Positions 17,767-26,650 of a DNA stretch of 64,000 nt are shown piece after piece (within the stretch, counting starts at the first letter, position 1; each line of letters begins with the position of its first letter). The DNA is taken from contig CBDCPM010000004.1 of assembly GCA_965220265.1 (NCBI GenBank), forward strand, positions 3,534,001-3,598,000. The letters are read 5' to 3'. Below the pieces are notes generated by a model. That model did no database searches and had not been told where the DNA came from. It saw only the letters and a program-made list of their open reading frames with translations. This DNA comes from Bin87 sp965220265 (lineage in GTDB: Bacteria; Chloroflexota; Dehalococcoidia; Lucifugimonadales; UBA3495). The position numbers were made by a program, and so were the translations under genes.

Positions 17767-19369
17767 TCCCGAATCCACCGAAGGGAATCAGCCTTGGCGT
17801 TGACACGAGGGATGATGGTCAAGAGAAGGCGAGCGGGCCAGGCCGGATCCCGTTAGATGGGGTTGAAGTAGTGGGCGGAGGCTACGGCAGTGGCAATGCG
17901 GCGGCCTGGAGTGGCGGCGGTAGGTGAAATCGGCCAAGGGGCAGGTAGGAATAGACACCGTTTGACTGGGCTGGCGCCAGGCAGCGGGACAGCCATTGAA
18001 TTGTTCAGTAGTGGGTCCAGTAGTGGTCGGACACCGACGGTCCCGTCAGGAAGGGAGCGGCAGGGCGCGGAGTCGAGCCAGGGCCTGCATGAACTGGTTT
18101 TGTCAGGGCCAGCCTTGGGGAAGATGCAGGGTGAGGCGGCGGGCCCCGCGGGTGATGCGTCCAGCCAGGGGGAAGAAGCGTCGCCGGAGGGTCTTGGTGG
18201 TAAGGATCTGCTCGCCCAGACCGGTGCGCGCCGTCCAGCGGGCCGGGTTATGGGCCAAGACCTGCACCGCCAGCCAGGCGGCGTTGGCGGGGAAGCGTCC
18301 CGAGGGAAGATGATTGAGCCCCACGCCGTACTTCAGGTCGCGGATGGCGTTCTCGATCTCGGCGTGGCGGCGGTGGTCGGCCTCCAGTTCCAGAGTTTCG
18401 CCCTCCCGGTCGGTGATGCAAGTGTGATAGCTGTAGTCGACCAAGAGGGCCAACTTGGAGTCGGGCGTGGGCTTCGGGTATGGCCCCGATGAGATTGCGA
18501 AAACTGGCATGCTGGCGGACGGTGATGGAGTAGCGGACATCCAGCTTGCGGCAGACGGCAACCATGGCGTGGGTGTAGAAGCCGCTGTCGGCGCGCACGA
18601 TAAGTTGTCCCGTGGCTCCGGCGTAGCGCACTCGGCCCACCGTCTCCCGCAGGAAGTGGTCCGCGCCCCGAGCGGTGTTGGCCCGGCCCTGGCGCTGCCT
18701 TGCCATCAGCACGTCGCCGGTGGCCGCAGCTACGGCCAGCAGCGGGTGATAGCCCCGTTGACCGGTGTAACCATGGCGACGGGCGCCCTCCTTGCGCAGA
18801 CCGTAGGTCTCGCAGATGGTGGAGTCCAGGTCGATGGTCAACGGCTCATCGCCCAGGCCTCCACCGGCGGCCCAGGCCCGAGCCAGCAGCTCCCGGCTCA
18901 CCCGATCCAACTGACGGACATGACCCCACCGGAAGCTGCGCAGAAAGGTCCCCAGGGTGGACGGCGCTTTCACCGTACACCCCAGCACCCGTGCGGTGCT
19001 GCCGGTGCGCAACACGTCGGCGCCATCGATGCAGTCACCACCGGCCAGCGCCAACGCCACCAGCGTCAGCAACTTGTCTCCTCCATTGGCCCGACCCGGC
19101 GCATCTCCCAGGTCAACGTGGCGGTCCTCCAGCTCACCCAGACCCAGGTGCTGGGCCAGTGTAACCGGCAGGAGCAGTCCGGCATTGGTCACCAGGCGGT
19201 GATCATCGAAGGCGACATGGATGCGGTGGGGTAGTTGCGTGGTAGCATCTTTTGGGTGCTCCTCGTTTCGGGTTGGTTTCTTGTTTCAAAAACCATTATC
19301 CCCGAAGCGCGGGAGCACTTTCTCGTCCCTTCGGCACGCTGGCACATTCACCCTTTCGGTGGATTGGGG
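17767..19369 (-). mobile_element. IS1380-family element, copy 1 (decayed)
   Basis: The right end CCTTTCGGTGGATTGGGG and left end CCCGAATCCACCGAAGGG match the termini of the intact IS1380 copy at 26651-28359. No matching 4-bp target duplication was found, so flanks may have been rearranged. The left end lies 250 bp upstream of the FN3 gene start. Confidence 0.75.
18046..19248 (-). pseudogene. IS1380 transposase, multiply broken
   Basis: Compared with the intact copy at 26771-28096 this gene has at least three lesions: a frameshift after MLPR (the family frame resumes at RIHVAFDDHRLV), a deletion of about 40 codons after NLIGAIPEA with loss of frame, and a TGG-to-TGA change at 18103-18105 in LPQGWPW near the C-terminus. 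Catalytic blocks TIDLDSTICETYG, VRADSGFYTH and HAEIENAIRDLK are still readable. Confidence 0.88.
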
Positions 19370-19370
19370 T

Positions 19371-19571
19371 TGAGGCTGAACGTCATCAAGGGCGACGACG
19401 CCATCATGCAACTCTCCGAATGGTATGAGCTGCTGAGGACGGAGGGCATCTGGGACCAGCCCGGCGTACACATGGCCGACCTGGACGAGGCGAGCAACAA
19501 ACTTTACGTCGGGGTAACCAGCCACCATGACGTCGCCGGCGTGGAAGCTTTCCTCGACCGAGTGTCCATAT
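19371..19571 (+). pseudogene. Orphan gene fragment between two mobile-element ends
   Basis: The frame reads LRLNVIKGDDAIMQLSEWYE...DQPGVHMADLDEASNKLYVGV and ends at EAFLDRVSI. The composition is clearly protein-coding and resembles the N-terminal region of some Chloroflexota secreted proteases ('PGV...D...N.L.VGV'), but I cannot assign it firmly. It is bounded on the left by the IS1380 terminus and on the right by a solo IS66 end. Confidence 0.5.
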
Positions 19572-19594
19572 ACTCACCAACTCTGAACAGTTAC
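19572..19594. mobile_element. Solo IS66 terminus
   Basis: ACTCACCAACTCTGAACAGT plus TAC matches the right end of the IS66 at 7121-7143 almost base for base, but no element is attached. It marks a past IS66 insertion or recombination, between the orphan fragment and the ankyrin gene. Confidence 0.7.
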
Positions 19595-19627
19595 TGCTGC
19601 CTTGCCGGGGCAACTCGGCAGGACGGG

Positions 19628-22336
19628 TCAGGGGCAGAGCAGCTCCGGTGCAGCGTCTTGGGCAAATGAATCGAAAAAGTCGCAGGCCGTGTAGCCGTAA
19701 TGATCGACTGCCGCAATGTCTGCGCCGGGGTCCAACAGCAACCTCACAACCTTATCCGCCTGGGGGGCATGCCATAGCTCGGTCGCACGCGCCAAGTAGT
19801 GAAATGGCGTTTCTCCCTGCCCGTTCGCGGCGCTGGCGTCCGCGCTTGTCTCCAGCAACAGCCCCATAATATCCAGCAGCGTAGCGACCGTGTGCTCGGC
19901 AGCCATGGGCCATGATGAACTCGATTCGATTACCAGATGCAGCGGCGTTTCTCCCCGCTCGTTGGCGGCGTTGACGTTTGCGCCGGCGTCCAGCAGCCGG
20001 GTGATGGCATCGGATGAGGGCGACCTCCAGTCTGAAGCAGTCTCCATGTGCAGCGGCGTATATCCCAACAGGTCCCGAGCATTGACGTTTGCCCCGGCCG
20101 CCAGCAGCAGAGTGATGGTCTCCAGCGATGGGCGTGTGCTGGAATTCGAGGCAGTGAGGTGCAAGGGGGTATTTCCCTCCTGGTCCACGTAGTTGACATC
20201 TGCTCCGGCGCTCAAGAGCAGGGCGATGGCCTCGGGAGAAGATTTCCTCAAGTCCGAAATGATCGCTTGGTGCAACGGCGTTTTTCCCTCCTTGTCCTGG
20301 GCGTTGATGTCCGCCCCTGCAGCCAGCAGCAGGGACATATTCTGAAGGGAGGCAGACCATGATCCCCAATTGGCCGCCAGGTGCAGAGGCGTTTCTTCCA
20401 GTCGGTTCACCGCGTTGACCTCGGCTCCGGCGGCCAGCAACAGCCCAATGCTTCCGTGCGATCTGGAGTGCGCCGCCGCCGCGAGGTGCAGCAGCGTATT
20501 CCCTTCCTGGTCAGTTACGTTCACGTCCAGTCCTGCCTCCAGCATCAGGGCTACAATCCTGGCGGTAGGCGATTCTGCGTCCCAGGCATCCTCAAGGTGC
20601 AGCGGCGTCCTCCCATCCTGGTCAATTGCGCTGACGTCCGCTCCGGCGCTCAACAGCAGGGCGATGGCCTCGGGGGAGGGGGACCTTTTCGCTGCCCAGT
20701 GCAGGGGCGTTTGCAGTTTATCGTCGTCGGCGTTGGCGTCAGCGCCGTGGGCCAACAGCAACGACACGCTCGCGGGGTCTCCCGCTGCGGCGGCGTGATG
20801 CAGCGGCGTTCGCTCCGAACTGTCCCTGGCATTCACATCGGCGCCGTTGTCCAGCAGCGGTAGCACCGTGTCGGGGTGTTGATACAACGCGGTGGAGTGC
20901 AGCGGAGTTCGCTGCGAGCCGTCCCTGGCATTTGCGTCGGCGCCGGCGTCCAGCAGCAGGCTGACTACCTCAGGGCCGGCGACGTGGGGAGTGCCCGCCC
21001 AACTGTAACCGTCAGACACCGCGGCGTGCAAAGGAGTTTTCATCCAGCGGTCCCTGGCATCCACATCCGCGCCCCGTTCCAGCAACAGCCTGACGACCTC
21101 CGGGCCGGAGTGACTTGCGGCGTGATGCAATGGCGTATCTCCGTCGTCGCCTTTGGCGGCCACATCTGCGCCGGCGTCCAGCAGCAGCCTGATGGCCTCC
21201 GGGTCAAGGTCGCCGTTGCGCACCGATATGTGCAGGGCCGTCCAGTCGTGGGAGCCCCTGGCCGTTACATCTTCCCCCCTGTCCAACAGAGCTTTGAAGA
21301 CCTCCGCATCGGCGGCGCTGTTGGCGGCCAAGTGCAGCGGCGGAATGCGACCGTAGTCGCTCCCCTCAATCGCGGCCGCGGCGCCATGATCCAGGAGGAG
21401 CGTGATGGTCTCCGCATCGGCCCCGACCAACAGTGCATATACCAGAACCAGGGGGTCCGAATCATGCTCCGGCGCCAGATCGGCGCCGTGAGAAAGCAGC
21501 AGTTCGACAATCCGCGGGTCCGGTGGAGCCGGTTTGTAATTGATGTCTGCGTTCACCAGTTGCTCTGCCAAAGTCGCAAAGTACATGAACAGGGCCGTTT
21601 GCCCATATTTGTCCCTCGCCGAGGCATCCGCGCCGTACTCCAGCAGTAACTCGATGATTTCGACAACGTTCGCCGTTAAATCGTCGACAGACCAAGGGAT
21701 CAAATCGTCGATGTCGGGGTCGGAAGCGTAGGCGGCGGCGGACTCTATTACAGTGGACAGCACCGTTGAACCGGAGTCATCCGTACGGTTGGGGTCGGCG
21801 CCGGCTTCCAAGAGCAATCTGACGATGTCGAGGTCGGATGAGAAGAAAACCGCCATGGTGAGGGCAGGGTATCCGGATTCGTCTCGAGCCGCCGGGTCGG
21901 CGCCCCGGTCCAACTCGGCTTGCACCGATGCAACAGTCACGTCGCTGAACCAAAATTCCTCGGTGCACAGTTTGCCGCAATCGCCTGACGTCCTTCCCGC
22001 TGGTGGCGACGTGTCGGTCGGTGATGGCGTCGGTGTGGCGGTAATCGGCAGCGCAGTCGGGGTGGGCAAGTGGGTAGGCGCCGGGTGCGTCATAGTCGGT
22101 GTCGGAGAAGGCGTCGGTGTCTCCGTAGCTGCGCTGGGCAGAGCGGTTGGGCTAGCAGCAGCGGCGGACGTCGAGAGACCGGTCTCCGGCGAGGAGGAAG
22201 CCGGAATTGTAAGAGGGTGTCTAAAAAGGGTCCAATTGGTCTGGACGCATGAAGGCAGAGAGGGAGGAGTTGGTCGTAGTGTGGGGGTATGGAACGACCA
22301 GCTTATCCCAGCGACCTCAGCGACCGAGAATGGCAA
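19628..22336 (-). CDS. Ankyrin-repeat protein, 5' end replaced by an IS5 element
   Basis: Roughly twenty ankyrin repeats ('GADVNARD..G.TPLH.A') cover residues about 155-880, ending in YTACDFFDSFAQDAAPELLCP. They follow a Thr/Pro/Ser linker (TPTPSPTPTMTHPAPTHLP and similar) of the kind that follows a lipoprotein signal, then GDCGKLCTEEFWFSDVTVAS. The native gene can be followed only to 22209; upstream of that the frame runs through the IS5 terminus at 22213, so the MPFSVAEVAG start at 22336 is IS-derived and the true signal peptide is missing. The repeats are intact, so loss is confined to the 5' end. Ankyrin proteins mediate protein-protein contacts; secreted ones are common in symbionts of eukaryotes. 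Confidence 0.8.
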   Translation of the reverse strand: MPFSVAEVAGISWSFHTPTLRPTPPSLPSCVQTNWTLFRHPLTIPASSSPETGLSTSAAAASPTALPSAATETPTPSPTPTMTHPAPTHLPTPTALPITATPTPSPTDTSPPAGRTSGDCGKLCTEEFWFSDVTVASVQAELDRGADPAARDESGYPALTMAVFFSSDLDIVRLLLEAGADPNRTDDSGSTVLSTVIESAAAYASDPDIDDLIPWSVDDLTANVVEIIELLLEYGADASARDKYGQTALFMYFATLAEQLVNADINYKPAPPDPRIVELLLSHGADLAPEHDSDPLVLVYALLVGADAETITLLLDHGAAAAIEGSDYGRIPPLHLAANSAADAEVFKALLDRGEDVTARGSHDWTALHISVRNGDLDPEAIRLLLDAGADVAAKGDDGDTPLHHAASHSGPEVVRLLLERGADVDARDRWMKTPLHAAVSDGYSWAGTPHVAGPEVVSLLLDAGADANARDGSQRTPLHSTALYQHPDTVLPLLDNGADVNARDSSERTPLHHAAAAGDPASVSLLLAHGADANADDDKLQTPLHWAAKRSPSPEAIALLLSAGADVSAIDQDGRTPLHLEDAWDAESPTARIVALMLEAGLDVNVTDQEGNTLLHLAAAAHSRSHGSIGLLLAAGAEVNAVNRLEETPLHLAANWGSWSASLQNMSLLLAAGADINAQDKEGKTPLHQAIISDLRKSSPEAIALLLSAGADVNYVDQEGNTPLHLTASNSSTRPSLETITLLLAAGANVNARDLLGYTPLHMETASDWRSPSSDAITRLLDAGANVNAANERGETPLHLVIESSSSWPMAAEHTVATLLDIMGLLLETSADASAANGQGETPFHYLARATELWHAPQADKVVRLLLDPGADIAAVDHYGYTACDFFDSFAQDAAPELLCP

Positions 22337-23090
22337 CTGTTCGAACCCCTGTTACCTCCGCCCAAGCCGGGCGGTCGGCCGATCACCTACCCGAGACGGG
22401 AGATCGTCAACGCCATCCGCTACGTGCTGCGCACCGGCTGCTCCTGGAGGATGCGGCCCCATGACCTGCCGCCGTGGCGCATTGTGTTCCATTACTTCCG
22501 CACCTGGCGTCGGGACGGAACTTGGCAGCGGGCCCACGACACGCTGCACGCCATGCTGCGGCCGGCTCAGGGCCGGGAGACCAGCCCCAGCGCGGCCATC
22601 ATCGACAGCCAGTCGGTAAAGACCACGGAAAAAGGGGGCCCAGAGGCTACGACGCGGGCAAGAAGGTGAAGGGACGCAAACGCCATATCGTAGTAGATAC
22701 CCTGGGACTGCTGCTGGCGGTGGCGGTGCATCCGGCTGACATTCAGGACCGAGACGGCGCGCGGTTGGTGTTACGGCGTTTGATGGGCCGCTTCCCTCGG
22801 CTACAACTGATCTGGGCCGACGGCGCGTACGGCGGCAAACTGGTGGCGTGGGCCCAGACGGTGGCCGGTTGGAGATTGGAACTGGTGCGCCGTCCAGCAC
22901 AGCAACACACCTTCCAGGTGCTGCCCCGGCGTTGGGTAGTGGAACGCACCTTCGGTTGGCTGAACCGGCAGCGGCGATTGAGCAAGGACTACGAGGCATT
23001 GTGCGAAACCACGGAAACCTGGATCTACATCTCCATGACCGGCCTCATGCTACGCCGACTGGCCCGCCTTCCCTCTTTTTAGACACCCTC
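22213..23090 (+). mobile_element. IS5-family element a (878 bp)
   Basis: Termini are GAGGGTGTCTAAAAAGGG on the left and, in reverse complement, GAGGGTGTCTAAAAAGAGGG on the right. It is flanked by TAA at 22210-22212 and 23091-23093, a 3-bp duplication as made by several IS5 subgroups. It displaces the promoter and signal sequence of the ankyrin gene. Confidence 0.9.
22289..23082 (+). CDS. IS5-family transposase in two overlapping frames
   Basis: The first frame (22289) encodes YPSDLSDREWQLFEPLLPPP through AIIDSQSVKTTEKGG, with the first catalytic Asp in IIDSQSVK. The remainder, RGYDAGKKVKGRKRHIVVDT, IWADGAYGG (second Asp) and RWVVERTFGWL (Glu), is in the -1 frame ending at 23082. The switch falls at an A5G5 run (GGAAAAAGGGGGC, near 22630), consistent with programmed -1 frameshifting as known for IS427-like members, so the element may be active. 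Confidence 0.82.
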
Positions 23091-23093
23091 TAA

Positions 23094-23954
23094 GAGCCTG
23101 TTTACAATCTTTTTAGGATTAGCACCATGAAGGCAAGCACCACCATCTGCCGGCTGGTATTGAGCTTCCTTTCACAGTTCTTCCAGAGTCGGCGGCACTT
23201 TTCCAGCCAGGCGAAAGACCGCTCCACCACCCATCGCTTTGGCAGCACCACGAAGGTGTGCAATTCGTTGCGTTGCACCACTTCCACCGCGGCTCCCAAC
23301 AAGCTTTGCACCGCAGTGGCAAAGGGCTTCCCGGTGTAACCCCCGTCCACCAGCACCTTCCGGACCTGATTGCGGCCGGACCGGTTTTCGTCAAACATCG
23401 CCAAAGCCCCAGCCCGGTCGGTAACATTGGCGGTAGTCACGTGTATCGCATGGGGCAATCCTTGCGTGTCCACCGCGATGTGACGCTTGATTCCGGACAC
23501 CTTCTTGCCCGCGTCATAGCCCTTGCTATCGGCACTGTCCGTGTTCTTGACGCTCTGGGAGTCCACGATGCAGCAGCTGGTCGGCTCTTTCCGTCCATTG
23601 CTTTGTCGAACCGCGCCAACCGATTTTTTTAGGACACGCTCCAGAATGGAATCCTGACCCGGGCCAGGCTGCTCGCTCCACTGCCGGAAATACTGGTAGC
23701 AAGTGCGCCAATTGGGGAAGTCTGCCGGCAGCATTCGCCACTGGCACCCGCTTTTCAAGAGGTACAGCACGCCGCAGAAAACGTCATATAAGTCCACGGT
23801 GCGGGGCTTGGTCCGACGGCGGGCCGACTCCAACGTCGGCAGAATCCGGGCGAATTGCTCCCGGCTGATGTCGCTGGGATAGGAATGAGACATGATTACC
23901 CCTCCCCTAATCATAGTCTCAACTTAACCTATTTCAGAGATCGTAGACAGGTTC
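23094..23954 (-). mobile_element. IS5-family element b (861 bp)
   Basis: Termini GAGCCTGTTTACAATCT (left) and GAACCTGTCTACGATCTC (right, reverse complement) are distinct from element a. It is flanked by TAA at 23091-23093 and 23955-23957. The left TAA is shared with element a, so the two stand head to tail with a single target triplet between them. Confidence 0.88.
23102..23893 (-). CDS. IS5-family transposase (intact)
   Basis: The start is taken at the ATG at 23893 (MSHSYPSDISREQFARILP); seven codons of open frame lie before it. The DDE residues are in CCIVDSQSVKNT, VLVDGGYTGKPF and RWVVERSFAWLEKCRRLWKN. The frame is complete to RQMVVLAFMVLILKRL, with no frameshift needed, so the element is probably functional. 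Only about 30% of residues resemble element a by eye. Confidence 0.88.
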   Translation of the reverse strand: MSHSYPSDISREQFARILPTLESARRRTKPRTVDLYDVFCGVLYLLKSGCQWRMLPADFPNWRTCYQYFRQWSEQPGPGQDSILERVLKKSVGAVRQSNGRKEPTSCCIVDSQSVKNTDSADSKGYDAGKKVSGIKRHIAVDTQGLPHAIHVTTANVTDRAGALAMFDENRSGRNQVRKVLVDGGYTGKPFATAVQSLLGAAVEVVQRNELHTFVVLPKRWVVERSFAWLEKCRRLWKNCERKLNTSRQMVVLAFMVLILKRL

Positions 23955-23957
23955 TAA

Positions 23958-24888
23958 GGGATCGGCGTCCAGTCCGCCTCGGGTATCGCCTCGATGAGAT
24001 TGCGCAGGCGGGCGTGCTGGCGGATGGTGATGGAGAAGCGGACATCCATCTCACGACAGACGGCGACCAGGGCGTGGGCATAGAAGCCGCGGTCGGCCCG
24101 CACCGTGAGTGCTCCCCTGGCCCCGGCGTAGCGCACCCGTCCCACCGTTTCACGCAGGAAGTGGGCGGCGCCGCGAGCGGTGTTGGCCCGGCCCTCGCGC
24201 AGCCGAGACATCAGCACGTCGCCGGTTCCGGCCCCAGTAGTCCGGGCCCAGGCCAGCAGCGGGTGATAGCCTCGCTGGCCGGTGTAACCATGGTGGCGCG
24301 CCCCTTCCTTGGCCAGTCCGTAAGTCTCGCAGATGGTGGAGTCCAGGTCGATGGTCAACGGCCCGTCGCCGGGTCCCGCTCCAGCCGACCAGGCGTGGGC
24401 CAGCAACTCCCGGCTCACCCGATCCAGCTGGCGAACATGGCCCCACCGGAAGCTGCGCAGAAAGATGCCCAGGGTGGATCGCGCCTTGACCGTGCCGCCC
24501 AGAGTGCGGACGGTTCCCCCAGTGCGCAACACGTCGGTAACTGTTCACGTTTGAGGGGCCGCAGGCGGTCTGCGACGGACAATTTGTGCTGGAGTGACCT
24601 CACGGAACAGGCAAAAACCGCTGCGGATCCCCTCAAGTCTGAACAGTTACACACGTCGGCGTCGTCAATGCAGTCGCCCCCAGCCAGCGCCGACGCGACC
24701 AGCGTCATCATCTTGTCGCCCGTGTTGGCTCGGCCCGGCGCATTGCCCAGGTCGAGGCGCCGGTCAACCAGTTGGGACAGGCCCAGGTGGCGGGCCAAGG
24801 TGGTGGGAAGGATCAGCCCAGCATTGGCCACCAGGCGGTGGTCATCAAAGGTGATTTGGATGCGGTCGGGGTGCTCCAGTGGTAGCAT
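23958..24888 (-). pseudogene. IS1380 transposase, split by MITE-A and truncated
   Basis: Starts MLPLEHPDRIQITFDDHRL at 24888 and matches the intact copy up to GGDCIDDADV, where the 114-bp MITE-A intervenes; it resumes with LRTGGTVRTLGGTVKARSTL and runs to EAIPEADWTPIP, then ends at the IS5 border. Deleting the MITE and one 8-bp target copy restores the joint. Confidence 0.9.
24537..24650. repeat. MITE-A copy 2 (114 bp), reverse orientation
   Basis: Begins GTAACTGTTCACGTTTGAGG and ends CCTCAAGTCTGAACAGTTAC. Perfect 8-bp duplication ACACGTCG at 24529-24536 and 24651-24658. Its interior differs from copies 1 and 4, so only ends and length are conserved across the family. Confidence 0.93.
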
Positions 24889-25096
24889 CTATTGAGTGCT
24901 CCTGGTCTCGGGTCGGTTTTGTGTTTCCAAAACCATTATCCCCGAAGCACAGGAGCGCTTTCTTACCCCTTCAGCACGCCGCCACACTCATCTTTTCGGT
25001 GGATTGAGGTTTAGTTGTCGCGGCACATGATGATAGGGACGACACCTGGTACACCTACCTACCCGGCATCGATCACTTTGCTTGCAATTTAGGGAT

Positions 25097-26428
25097 TCAG
25101 TTGGCGGGCAGTATCCAAGGGACCAACTGTGCACCCGTGGTCTGCTGGACAGGGACACGGCTACGGTAGTAGCCGTTGTAATTGCACAATTTCAATAGCA
25201 TCAATTCAATATACAGTTGGCTCAATCGCCATGCTTCGTGGTAGTCCGACACCTCGACTTCAGTAAGTTTTGGGTGGATCTGGTTGCGGAGCCTGGTGAT
25301 GAATAACGGACCAGCATCATCGTCACCACTCCTCTTATATTTGGATTTCCACAAATACAGCAGAACCGGGTAATCGGAAAGGTCGCTACTAATGCCGAGC
25401 GCACAGAGTGCTTCTTGAATGTACTCCGCAGCTGGTTCTCTCCCCGATTGCATCCATTTCATATCCCGGCCTAATGCCCAACGCGCCACTGCCTCCAACG
25501 CACTCTGGCTGGTGGTCAGGGCATTTTTGTATAATCCGATGTGCGCTATCATTGAGCTTTCTGCATACGAAGCGATGATATTGCGGATCGCCTCGTTGTT
25601 GGCGTTGAAGTTTTCCCAAAATGCAGGGAAGAGCGCGCCCAATGACTCTCCGTGGAATCGGCTAAACCAGTTGTCCTCAACGTATTTTTCCTGATTGAAT
25701 GAAATCACTCTCCCCCATACGGCATATTCGTCCGCCCCGGTACCTAAAACGGTTGTTGGATGGCGATAGATTCCCGTGACGAACGCAAAGAAATATATCA
25801 GTCCATCGATCAAGCGCTCGACCTCTTCAAGAGCGAACTCGCTGCCATCATTTCTAGTGATATGGCCGTTGTGAGTGACGGCGTACTGATCTTTGTCAGC
25901 GCATTCTGCAATGATAATCTTCCAACCATCCGCCTCAATCTCCGAGCGGCCCAGTGCGCGTGACGTCCCATGATTGGGGAAATCCGAATAGGTTGTTTCC
26001 ACATAATACGTCGCTTGTTGCCCGTGAAATAAAGGGAAATCGACGATGCTGAATTTGGCACGTTTCATCTTTGAATCGCGTATTTTGACTCTACCGTCCA
26101 TGAATATGAGCTGACCTTTCGCAGCGCCAAAGCGATTGATTCTGTTTACGATTGCCTGTATATCACGAGCACCACTTACTCCGTAAAAACGGACGGTGAT
26201 AGGCTGTATCTTTTGTACAGTCCTGGATAACCGGGATTGGGCCCAACCGGTGTTGCAACCGATTTCGACACAGTAAAAATCAGCTACTAAGTCGTGCTCT
26301 GGGTCAATTCGCAGCACGAGGGTGGTTTCGATCGGCGTCGGTCCATCTTCCAAATGGAGAGTCACATGAGTAGGTTCATTCAGCTTCGCAGGTATGACGC
26401 GGCTGAAAAATTCGTCCACTAAGCTCAT
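25097..26428 (-). CDS. Unrecognised 443-residue protein with a HEPN-like C-terminal motif
   Basis: I do not recognise the family. The N-terminal half is beta-rich (THVTLHLEDG, FYCVEIGCNTGWAQ, FYGVSGARDIQAIVNR), the middle has VERLIDGLIYFFAFVTG, and the C-terminal half is helical with ALEAVARWALGR and FITRLRNQIHPKL, which fits the R-x(4-6)-H pattern of HEPN ribonuclease domains and the layout of ApeA-like anti-phage proteins (substrate-sensing N-terminus, HEPN C-terminus). Base composition is clearly less GC-rich than its neighbours, and it lies alone between two IS1380 copies, suggesting transfer. A defence role is inference only; it could equally be a non-enzymatic hypothetical protein. Confidence 0.7.
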   Translation of the reverse strand: MSLVDEFFSRVIPAKLNEPTHVTLHLEDGPTPIETTLVLRIDPEHDLVADFYCVEIGCNTGWAQSRLSRTVQKIQPITVRFYGVSGARDIQAIVNRINRFGAAKGQLIFMDGRVKIRDSKMKRAKFSIVDFPLFHGQQATYYVETTYSDFPNHGTSRALGRSEIEADGWKIIIAECADKDQYAVTHNGHITRNDGSEFALEEVERLIDGLIYFFAFVTGIYRHPTTVLGTGADEYAVWGRVISFNQEKYVEDNWFSRFHGESLGALFPAFWENFNANNEAIRNIIASYAESSMIAHIGLYKNALTTSQSALEAVARWALGRDMKWMQSGREPAAEYIQEALCALGISSDLSDYPVLLYLWKSKYKRSGDDDAGPLFITRLRNQIHPKLTEVEVSDYHEAWRLSQLYIELMLLKLCNYNGYYRSRVPVQQTTGAQLVPWILPAN

Positions 26429-26650
26429 GTTTTACCTCACACGTACCCAGTTAATCGTCATTATGGACATGGGAACCAGCGAGAGCATCTGACTGCTCAA
26501 CTGGTGGGTGTCCACTACGGGTAATGTCAGGTTTGTCCGCGACACCGCCCGCAGTGGTACAACCATTTTAAGCAGTAATTGCCATCTAAGGTAATGGGCA
26601 CGAGTCATCAACTTTCGTGTTCGATTTTTGCCTGGCGGATTCTTGGTAAG

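Larger units (their letters stand above)
23958..25009 (-). mobile_element. IS1380-family element, copy 2 (3' part deleted)
   Basis: The right terminus (TTTCGGTGGATTGAGG, ending 25009) and the 5' two-thirds of the element are present. It stops at 23958 against IS5 element b. The missing 3' part is not found beyond the IS5 pair, so an IS5-associated deletion probably removed it along with the start of the ankyrin gene. Confidence 0.85.

Noticed and set aside
18103..18105. TGA inside IS1380 copy 1 as a possible second selenocysteine codon
   Set aside because: The intact copy has Trp at this place, no SECIS-like hairpin is evident, and the gene has other lesions; it is a nonsense mutation.
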